From: Actinomycetota bacterium
Lineage (GTDB): Bacteria; Actinomycetota; Actinomycetes; Nanopelagicales; Nanopelagicaceae
Direction: 5' to 3'
Assembly (NCBI GenBank): GCA_947490605.1
Contig: CANLHE010000061.1
Coordinates: forward strand, 1 to 5,585
Length of the DNA: 5,585 bases
Shown here: positions 1 to 5,585 of the stretch, piece by piece
Position numbering within the stretch: the first letter of the stretch is position 1
How the letters are laid out: each line of letters starts with the position of its first letter
Position numbers and translations under genes: made by a program
The notes under the pieces: generated by a model
What the model was told of the DNA's origin: nothing
Database searches by the model: none
Seen by the model: only the letters and a program-made list of their open reading frames with translations

Positions 1-510
1 AAATACAATTGCCGCAATTGGTGCGGTGCAATAGGGGGCCAGTAATGAAACTTGGTTAGCACTTTCTAACTTTAACTTTGGCACCAGGTTTGGAACTGAT
101 GCCTCTTTGGCTGGTGACCAAAATAAGGTAACAATCTCAACAAGGGCTGATGCGGTATACAGCCAGAAGTAATTACCAACAATTGGAATTGAAAGATAAA
201 GTGAAAATCTTAAGATGTCACAGATAATCATTAATTTTCTGCGATCAAATCGATCAGCAATTACGCCAGCAAATGGCCCAAGAATTACTGCCGGAAGTAA
301 TCTGACAATAAATACACCAGCGATTGCAAAGTTTGCCTTTGCATAATCACCACCAGCTAATTGCTGCGCAAGTGCAGTTGAAGCTAGAAGTCCTAGCCAG
401 TCACCAAAAGATGAGAATGCCATTGCTCGCCAAAGTTTTCTAAATGCTGGAATTGCCAACACACTTCTGGATTCAGATTGCGCGGGGGCCGCTGGAAATG
501 GCAGTGACAT
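1..510 (-). CDS. MFS-type membrane protein, N-terminal part (cut by window edge); probable MFS-dTMP kinase fusion
   Basis: Translating the minus strand from the ATG at 510-508 gives 170 uninterrupted codons to the window edge; this gene has no complete ORF in the window. The protein begins MSLPFPAAPAQ, then has hydrophobic segments at about residues 30-50, 61-83, 97-112, 115-130 and from 158 on. Residues 79-94 hold the MFS motif A loop (PFAGVIADRFDRRKLM) between the second and third segments. The stretch around 132-154 (SPAKEASVPNLVP, then SANQ) is typical of the MFS_3 / drug-exporter-like group. An in-frame TAG a few codons upstream of the ATG rules out a longer start. No good Shine-Dalgarno precedes it, so translation may be coupled to topA, whose stop is 29 bp away. 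In Streptomyces and other actinobacteria the gene after topA encodes a long protein with an MFS half fused to thymidylate kinase; this is probably the same gene, but the kinase part lies outside the window. A plain MFS exporter is the alternative. The transported substrate, if any, is unknown. Confidence 0.85.
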   Translation of the reverse strand, partial: MSLPFPAAPAQSESRSVLAIPAFRKLWRAMAFSSFGDWLGLLASTALAQQLAGGDYAKANFAIAGVFIVRLLPAVILGPFAGVIADRFDRRKLMIICDILRFSLYLSIPIVGNYFWLYTASALVEIVTLFWSPAKEASVPNLVPKLKLESANQVSLLAPYCTAPIAAIVF

Positions 511-539
511 GTTGTAAGTCTACTTGCGCCTAATGACGT

Positions 540-3260
540 TTACTTTGGTGCATTTCCGACACCAGTAGCAGCCTTTTTAGCCCGCTTTTTAGCGCCAGCA
601 CCTTTAACTGTTTTCTCAGTCAAAGTAGGTGCGCTTTTTTTAGCCCGCTTACCTTTCTTCTTTGAACCGCCAGGATTCTCAATCTCCCAGGCACGGCGTC
701 CTGCTAATAATTCAAGTGCTCGCTCTAATGTTAATAACTCAACTGCGTCACCTCTTCGCAAGGTTGCATTTGTTTCGCCATCAGTAACATAAACACCAAA
801 TCTGCCATCTTTAACAATTACTTCACGCTCGGTTTGTGGATCTTTGCCAAGTTCTTTAAGTGGCGGCTTTGCAACACCACGTCTTCTAACTTTTGGTTGT
901 TTATAAATCTCAATCGCTTCTTCTAAGCCAATTGAAAATAGTTGATCCTCACTTGTCAGAGTTCGCGAATCTGCGCCGTGCTTCATATAAGGACCGTATC
1001 TACCGTTTTGTACAGTAATAATTTCATCTTGGTATGAACCTAAAGATCTTGGCAAAGACAACAAACGAAGTGCATCTGATAGATCAACAGTGTCTAATGA
1101 CATTGTTGAAAGAAGAGATGCAGTCTTTGGTTTTGGTGCATCCTTCTTTTTTCTTTTCTTTTTAGCACCCTCTTCAACAATCTCTACTGGAAATACTTCA
1201 GTAATGTAAGCACCGAAGCGTCCAGATTTAGCAATAACCTCTAAGCCGGTCCCAGGATCAGTTCCTAACTTTCGCTCTCCCGATGGTTTAGCAAGCAATT
1301 CAATTGCAATCGGAAGTGTTAACTCATCAGGTGCCATCTGCTCTGGAATATTTGCAAACTTTCGATCGTCCCCTTGACCTTGTTGCAAATATGCACCAAA
1401 TCTACCAACCCTGATTTCAATATCTTCACCCATCTTCATGGTGTTAATTGCTTGCGCATCAATTGCGCCAAGATCTGCTGCAAGATCTGCTAAGCCAGGG
1501 TTGTTATCGGTGCCGTAGAAAAACTTAGTTAGCCAAGCAACTCTTTCCTCTTCACCATTTGCGATTCGATCTAAATCCTCCTCCATTGAGGCGGTGAATT
1601 CGTAATCAATTAGCTTTGTAAAGTGCTGCTCGAGTAAGCCGGTAACTGAAAAAGCTAAAAATGTTGGAACTAAAGCTCTACCACGTTTTGCGACATAACC
1701 TCGATCTTGAATTGTTTGCATAATCGATGCAAATGTTGAAGGACGTCCGATACCTAACTCTTCTAGTTTTTTAACCAATGTTGGTTCGGTATATCTAGCT
1801 GGCGGTTTTGTTTCATGCCCCTCACAACTAAATTCACTAACCTCAATTTTTTCACCAACACTCATTGCTGGTAACCGGCGATCTGTCTCTTCAATATCTG
1901 CTTTTTCTTCAACAATATCTTCATACGCAGCTAAGAAGCCAGCAAATACAACTATTGAACCATTTGCGCGAAATATTGCATCGTTGCCTGTTTTTGTCTT
2001 AACATCAAAATCAACTCGCATCTGTTGTTTCTTTGCATCTGACATTTGAGATGCAATAGTGCGTTTCCAAATTAAATCATAAAGGGCAAACTCATCGCGG
2101 GATAACTCAGGTGCTAACTCACCTGGTGTTCTAAATGATTCACCAGCCGGCCTGATTGCCTCATGTGCCTCTTGAGCATTTTTTGTTTTACCTTCATAAA
2201 CTCTTGGTGTAGCTGGTACAAACTCTTTGCCGTACAAATCTTGTGCAGATGATCTTGCCGCGGCAATTGAGGAAGAAGATAGTGTTACCGAATCAGTACG
2301 CATATAGGTGATGTAACCATTTTCGTAAAGACGTTGAGCAATTCGCATAGTTAATTGAGCACCCCAACCAAGACGAGATCCTGCATCTTGTTGCATTGTT
2401 GAAGTTGTAAATGGTGCTTTAGGTCGCTCTGTTCTAGGAGATTCCTCTAATGATTTAACAATTAAAGATTGACCATTTAATGATTGCACTAATTCACGAG
2501 CGGCAGCTTCATCTAGTAATAAAATATTTGTCGCAGATTTTTCTTTTATGCCACCATTAGAATCAAAATCATTTGTGGCCGCAACTCTTTTGCCATCGAG
2601 TGATAACAATTTTGCGCTAAACCCTGGTACACATGCTGCTGCTAAATCCCACCAGCCAGATGAAATAAATGCCATTCGCTCACGTTCGCGTTCAACAATT
2701 AATCTAGTTGCTACCGACTGCACGCGGCCAGCAGAAATTCTAGGCATAACTTTTTTCCATAAAACTGGGGAAAGGCGGTAACCATAAAGGCGATCTAAAA
2801 CTCTTCTAGTTTCCTGGGCATCAACTAATCGATAATCTAGATCGCGGGTTTCCTTCGCCGCTTTTTGAATTGCATCTTTTGTGATCTCATGAAAAACCAT
2901 TCGCCGAATTGGAATCTTTGGCCGTAATACTTCAATTAAGTGCCAAGCAATTGCTTCACCCTCGCGGTCTTCATCTGTTGCCAGAATTAACTCATCAGCA
3001 TCTTTCATTAACTCTTTTAACTCTGCCACTTTAGATTTTTTATCTGGATTAATTACATAAAGGGGTGCAAACTCCTCTTCAATATTTACACCTTCTTTTG
3101 CCCAAGCAAATTTCTTAAACTCTTTTGGAATATCAGCTGCGCGTTGTGGTAAATCGCGGATGTGGCCAACGGATGCTTCCACCACATACTCATCCCCTAA
3201 AAAGGAGCCAATTTTGCGCGCCTTAGCAGGGGACTCAACAATTACTAACTTTGTGCCCAA
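540..3260 (-). CDS. topA: DNA topoisomerase I (type IA), complete
   Basis: This enzyme relaxes negatively supercoiled DNA by cutting one strand through a tyrosine-DNA link. The 906-residue protein has the Toprim domain at about 4-120, with VIVESPAKA (E9) and the acidic triad in ATDEDREGEAIAW (D96, D98, E100). SAGRVQS is at 177-183, and the catalytic tyrosine is Y319 in ITYMRTDS. EAHEAIRP lies at 364-371, and the conserved PPARYTEPTLVKKLEE / GIGRPSTFASI block at about 486-513. The C-terminus is of actinobacterial type: four GRFGxY/GRYGxY repeats at about 619, 680, 753 and 819, a lysine-rich insert (699-712) between repeats 2 and 3, and a lysine-rich tail (866-897). Only two cysteines are present, so there are no zinc fingers as in E. 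coli. The start is TTG: a stop lies upstream in frame with no ATG or GTG between, a strong ribosome site precedes it, and MGTKLVIVESPAKA is the family N-terminus. The stop is TAA. It lies 36 bp after hppA with no terminator between, so probably in one operon. Length is close to mycobacterial TopA (about 930). Confidence 0.98.
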   Translation of the reverse strand: MGTKLVIVESPAKARKIGSFLGDEYVVEASVGHIRDLPQRAADIPKEFKKFAWAKEGVNIEEEFAPLYVINPDKKSKVAELKELMKDADELILATDEDREGEAIAWHLIEVLRPKIPIRRMVFHEITKDAIQKAAKETRDLDYRLVDAQETRRVLDRLYGYRLSPVLWKKVMPRISAGRVQSVATRLIVERERERMAFISSGWWDLAAACVPGFSAKLLSLDGKRVAATNDFDSNGGIKEKSATNILLLDEAAARELVQSLNGQSLIVKSLEESPRTERPKAPFTTSTMQQDAGSRLGWGAQLTMRIAQRLYENGYITYMRTDSVTLSSSSIAAARSSAQDLYGKEFVPATPRVYEGKTKNAQEAHEAIRPAGESFRTPGELAPELSRDEFALYDLIWKRTIASQMSDAKKQQMRVDFDVKTKTGNDAIFRANGSIVVFAGFLAAYEDIVEEKADIEETDRRLPAMSVGEKIEVSEFSCEGHETKPPARYTEPTLVKKLEELGIGRPSTFASIMQTIQDRGYVAKRGRALVPTFLAFSVTGLLEQHFTKLIDYEFTASMEEDLDRIANGEEERVAWLTKFFYGTDNNPGLADLAADLGAIDAQAINTMKMGEDIEIRVGRFGAYLQQGQGDDRKFANIPEQMAPDELTLPIAIELLAKPSGERKLGTDPGTGLEVIAKSGRFGAYITEVFPVEIVEEGAKKKRKKKDAPKPKTASLLSTMSLDTVDLSDALRLLSLPRSLGSYQDEIITVQNGRYGPYMKHGADSRTLTSEDQLFSIGLEEAIEIYKQPKVRRRGVAKPPLKELGKDPQTEREVIVKDGRFGVYVTDGETNATLRRGDAVELLTLERALELLAGRRAWEIENPGGSKKKGKRAKKSAPTLTEKTVKGAGAKKRAKKAATGVGNAPK
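574..650. repeat. 14-bp direct repeat inside the topA lysine tail
   Basis: The 14-mer TTTTTAGCCCGCTT occurs at 574-587 and again at 637-650 on the plus strand. On the coding strand both copies encode KRAKK-type residues of the basic C-terminal tail of TopA. The second copy extends to a run of seven T (seven A in the mRNA). Such repeats let the tail gain or lose units by recombination or slippage; the repeat is explained by coding content and is probably not a separate element. Confidence 0.5.
1111..1147. repeat. Inverted repeat (11 bp, one bulged base) inside topA
   Basis: On the plus strand AGAAG-A-GATGCA (1111-1122) is the reverse complement, apart from the single A at 1116, of TGCATCCTTCT (1137-1147), around a 14-base loop (1123-1136). 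The inner six base pairs are perfect. In the topA mRNA this stem begins at or just after a slippery A AAA AAG. On the plus strand it is followed by a T-rich tract to 1163, resembling an intrinsic terminator for antisense transcripts. The repeat is seen directly; any function is inference, and the lysine-rich coding sequence may account for part of it. Confidence 0.4.
1146..1152 (-). other. A AAA AAG slippery heptamer in topA (candidate -1 frameshift site)
   Basis: In the topA reading frame codons 703-705 read AGA AAA AAG, so the heptamer A AAA AAG is in the zero-frame register used by E. coli dnaX for -1 frameshifting. A purine-rich GAGGG lies about 15 bases upstream and the inverted repeat at 1111-1147 follows directly. 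After a -1 shift translation would read 20 codons and stop at TGA (1086-1084), giving 725 residues. The heptamer is certain; use as a frameshift site is speculative, because lysine runs often create it and the spacer to the stem (0-3 bases) is shorter than usual. Confidence 0.25.
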
Positions 3261-3266
3261 AGTATT

Positions 3267-3272
3267 TCCTTC
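3267..3272 (-). promoter_or_regulatory. Ribosome binding site of topA
   Basis: On the coding strand GAAGGA stands six bases before the TTG at 3260-3258. The spacing is good, and no ATG or GTG lies between the upstream in-frame stop and this TTG. It therefore decides the start as TTG. The site sits in the 36-bp gap after the hppA stop, in which I see no hairpin or promoter. Confidence 0.85.
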
Positions 3273-3296
3273 TTTTAAATGGGGAAGTTAAAGCTG

Positions 3297-5552
3297 TTAG
3301 ACGATTACAGTTGCACGCCTGCGATTACGCACAAGTGAAAAAATAATCGCAAGTGTTGCCAGCAATGAAATAATCATATTTATTTGACCATTATCATCTA
3401 AGGTAAAGCCGACAATTGCTGGAGTTATCAACAAGGCAACTAAGTTCATTACCTTAATTAACGGGTTAATTGCAGGGCCAGCGGTATCTTTAAATGGATC
3501 ACCAACGGTGTCACCAACCACAGTTGCTTTGTGTGCTTCAGATCCTTTGCCGCCGTACTTGCCATCTTCAATCATCTTCTTCGCGTTATCCCAAGCACCA
3601 CCTGAGTTAGATAAGAAAACCGCCATCAGTGTGCCGGTGCCAATTGCGCCAGCTAGGTATGCACCAAGTGCGCCAACACCTAAACCAAAACCAACTGCGA
3701 TTGGTGCCATCACTGCAAGTAATCCGGGAGTTGCTAGTTCGCGGAGTGAGTCACGGGTACAGATATCAACTACCCGGCCGTACTCAGGCTTTACCTTGCC
3801 AGTCATAATTCCTGGATACTTCTTAAATTGTGCACGAACTTCAACTACTACTGCAATCGCAGCTCTTGATACTGCATTAATTGCCAGACCTGAGAACATA
3901 AAGACCACAGCTGCGCCAATTATTAATCCAACTAAGTTTCTTGGATCTGCAACATCTAATACGCCTTGTAGTGAAAGTACTTGATCCTTAACTACTAAGC
4001 CTTTTTCAAGAACTGAGTTTTTAATTGCATCGGTAAATGCACCAAACAAAGCGGTTGCTGCTAAGACCGCAGTTGCGATTGCAATACCTTTTGTAATTGC
4101 TTTAGTGGTATTACCAACTGCATCTAGTGATGTCAGGATCTTTGCGCCTTCACCCTTAACATCCCCACTCATCTCGGCAATTCCTTGCGCGTTATCTGAG
4201 ATTGGGCCAAATGTATCCATCGCAACAATTACGCCAACTGTGGTTAGTAATCCTGTTCCAGCAAGTGCTACCGCAAATAGTGATAGAACAATTGAGCCAC
4301 CACCTAATAAGAATGCACCAAAGACTGCTGCGGCAATTAATAATGCTGAGTAAACAGCTGATTCAAAACCAACTGAGATACCAGCCAGAATTACTGTTGC
4401 AGCTCCCGTCTTTGAAGATGATGCAACATCGTTTACTGGGCGCTTGCCGACCTCAGTAAAGAAGCCAGTAAGTATCTGAATAGCAGCGGCGAGTGCAATA
4501 CCAATTAATACTGCGCCATATGCCAAAACTCTTGGGTTTACATCTACCGCTTGTGCTTCAGGAGTAAGACCTGACATATTAAGTAGTGAGTTTGGTAGAT
4601 AGGTAAAGGTGGCAAAACCAACTAGAACGGCGCTGATAATTGCGCTTGTGAAAAACGAACGATTAATTGCATTCATTGCTGTCTTATCGGTTGGACGTAA
4701 TTTAGTTAAGAAAATTCCAAGGATTGCAGTAATGATTCCAATTGCTGGAACAATTAATGGATAAATAAGTCCGGCATCACCAAATCCAGCTTTTCCAAGA
4801 ATTAATGCTGCCACCAGAGTTACCGCATATGACTCAAATAGATCTGCTGCCATACCAGCACAGTCACCAACGTTATCGCCCACGTTGTCGGCAATAGTTG
4901 CCGCATTTCTTGGGTCATCCTCAGGAATTCCCTTTTCAACTTTTCCAACTAAATCCGCGCCGACATCTGCTGCCTTTGTAAAGATTCCGCCGCCAACTCG
5001 CATAAACATCGCAAGCATTGCAGCACCAAAACCAAAACCTTCTAATACTGATGGCGCATCCTCTTTGTAAATAATTACAACTAATGAAGCGCCAAGTAAG
5101 CCAAGGCCAACCGTGGTCATACCAACTACACCACCGGTGCGAAATGCGATTTGAACTGCTTTTTCTGCTGACTTCTTTCTAGCAGCCTCTGCCACGCGAA
5201 CATTTGCTCTTACTGCTAACCACATTCCGTTGTAACCAACTAATGCTGAAAAGCCTGCGCCCACTAAGAAAAATATTGAACGGCCTATCCTGATTTCAGT
5301 TTCACCAGGCAGGGCAAATAAAAGTACAAAAACAATTGCTACGAAAACTGAGAGTGTTCTAAATTGCCGAGAAAGATAAGCAGCTGCGCCCTCTTGTACG
5401 GCGGCGGCGATCTCCTGCATCTTTGCAGTTCCTACTCCTTGAGCTAGTACCTGTGCCCGTAATGCGTAGGCGATGGCGAGAGCCAATAATGAAATACCTA
5501 AGATTGCATATACGTAGTTGAGGTTGCTTCCACTTACTTGGACAAGATTCAA
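3297..5552 (-). CDS. hppA: Membrane-bound proton-pumping pyrophosphatase, K+-independent type, complete
   Basis: The enzyme hydrolyses pyrophosphate and uses the energy to pump protons across the membrane. The 751-residue protein has about sixteen hydrophobic segments, beginning at about 12-32. The catalytic signatures are all present: FTKAADVGADLVGKVE (191-206), EDDPRNAATIADN (211-223), VGDNVGDCAGMAADLFE (224-240), DTFGPISDNAQGIAEM (446-461), SGGAWDNAKK (650-659), and DTVGDPFKDTAGPAINP (681-697). The segment GNTTKAITKG (480-489) has Lys at 484 and Thr at 487, where K+-dependent enzymes have Ala and Gly/Ala. This marks the K+-independent class, whose characterised members pump protons. Residue 217 is Ala where many relatives have Pro, possibly a lineage trait. 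The start is TTG after a strong ribosome site; there is no ATG or GTG candidate in frame between it and the window edge, although the frame stays open to the edge. The stop is TAA. It is the first gene of a probable hppA-topA-MFS operon; its promoter lies outside the window. Confidence 0.97.
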   Translation of the reverse strand: MNLVQVSGSNLNYVYAILGISLLALAIAYALRAQVLAQGVGTAKMQEIAAAVQEGAAAYLSRQFRTLSVFVAIVFVLLFALPGETEIRIGRSIFFLVGAGFSALVGYNGMWLAVRANVRVAEAARKKSAEKAVQIAFRTGGVVGMTTVGLGLLGASLVVIIYKEDAPSVLEGFGFGAAMLAMFMRVGGGIFTKAADVGADLVGKVEKGIPEDDPRNAATIADNVGDNVGDCAGMAADLFESYAVTLVAALILGKAGFGDAGLIYPLIVPAIGIITAILGIFLTKLRPTDKTAMNAINRSFFTSAIISAVLVGFATFTYLPNSLLNMSGLTPEAQAVDVNPRVLAYGAVLIGIALAAAIQILTGFFTEVGKRPVNDVASSSKTGAATVILAGISVGFESAVYSALLIAAAVFGAFLLGGGSIVLSLFAVALAGTGLLTTVGVIVAMDTFGPISDNAQGIAEMSGDVKGEGAKILTSLDAVGNTTKAITKGIAIATAVLAATALFGAFTDAIKNSVLEKGLVVKDQVLSLQGVLDVADPRNLVGLIIGAAVVFMFSGLAINAVSRAAIAVVVEVRAQFKKYPGIMTGKVKPEYGRVVDICTRDSLRELATPGLLAVMAPIAVGFGLGVGALGAYLAGAIGTGTLMAVFLSNSGGAWDNAKKMIEDGKYGGKGSEAHKATVVGDTVGDPFKDTAGPAINPLIKVMNLVALLITPAIVGFTLDDNGQINMIISLLATLAIIFSLVRNRRRATVIV

Positions 5553-5558
5553 TGAACT

Positions 5559-5564
5559 CTCCTT
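5559..5564 (-). promoter_or_regulatory. Ribosome binding site of hppA
   Basis: The coding strand has AAGGAG six bases before the TTG at 5552-5550. Together with the lack of ATG or GTG nearby in frame and a typical N-terminal first membrane segment soon after, it supports the TTG start. I find no clear -10 or -35 boxes in the remaining 21 bases to the window edge. Confidence 0.88.
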
Positions 5565-5585
5565 GGATAGGGCTCGGCTGTGAGC

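Noticed and set aside
7..20. Paired CAATTG palindromes around CCG near the left edge
   Set aside because: They fall inside MFS codons for Ala/Ile/Pro and are short enough to arise by chance.
513..526. Imperfect palindrome GTAAGTCTACTTGC in the gap between topA and the MFS gene
   Set aside because: Only four contiguous base pairs match on each side, with almost no loop; too weak for a terminator or a convincing operator.
1471..1495. Tandem GCAAGATCTGCT-like repeat in topA
   Set aside because: It encodes a repeated Ala-Asp-Leu stretch (ADLAADL) and is explained by the protein sequence.
2548..2781. Plus-strand open frame of 77 codons opposite topA
   Set aside because: It is antisense to a conserved part of topA around the SAGRVQS motif, and its protein resembles nothing known to me.
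3261..3296. Possible terminator or promoter between hppA and topA
   Set aside because: No hairpin with a T run and no promoter-like pair of boxes is visible; the gap holds little more than the topA ribosome site.
3508..3984. Plus-strand open frame of 158 codons opposite hppA
   Set aside because: It is antisense to the conserved 3' part of hppA, has low-complexity Pro/Ala/Thr/Ser content typical of the reverse frame of an Ala/Gly-rich membrane protein, and has no recognisable domain.
4105..4459. Two overlapping plus-strand open frames opposite hppA
   Set aside because: Both lie fully inside hppA on the other strand, overlap each other in different frames, and look like shadows of its codon pattern.
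4885..5070. Plus-strand open frame of 61 codons opposite hppA
   Set aside because: It covers the reverse of the pyrophosphate-binding motifs of hppA and is a codon shadow.

Overview
The window reads as a compact stretch of housekeeping genes from a low-GC actinobacterium. All genes lie on the minus strand in the order (from the right edge) hppA, topA, and the first 170 codons of an MFS-type membrane protein that runs off the left edge. Lineage evidence: the topoisomerase I has the actinobacterial C-terminus, with GRFGxY repeats and a lysine-rich tail and without four-cysteine zinc fingers. The order proton pyrophosphatase - topA - (MFS-)thymidylate kinase is, as I recall, also that of Streptomyces. 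The base composition is only moderate (roughly 40-45% GC by eye, not counted), and gaps between genes are about 30-36 bp. This fits small-genome freshwater Actinobacteria such as the acI / Nanopelagicales group. That placement is an inference, not a proof.

Layout. 5553-5585: leader of hppA with a clear Shine-Dalgarno. 5552-3297: hppA, a complete 751-residue membrane pyrophosphatase with the sequence signature of the potassium-independent proton-pumping class. 3296-3261: a 36-bp gap with no terminator but a strong ribosome binding site. 3260-540: topA, a complete 906-residue DNA topoisomerase I. 539-511: a 29-bp gap. 510-1: the start of an MFS protein, probably the N-terminal half of the MFS / thymidylate kinase fusion found after topA in many actinobacteria; the kinase part would lie outside the window. 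No stretch over 300 bases lacks a gene, and I see no RNA gene, mobile element or CRISPR.

How they fit together. The three genes are probably co-transcribed. TopA relaxes negative supercoils; a thymidylate kinase, if present downstream, supplies dTDP for DNA synthesis; and HppA splits the pyrophosphate released by polymerisation and other biosynthesis, storing the energy as a proton gradient. The functional link is inference.

I do not see a new multi-gene system here. The one signal not explained by plain gene annotation is inside topA. An in-frame A AAA AAG slippery heptamer in a lysine-rich linker is followed at once by an 11-bp (one bulge) inverted repeat. A -1 shift there would make a 725-residue TopA lacking the last two C-terminal repeats and the lysine tail. 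It may be a by-product of lysine codons, but it can be tested.
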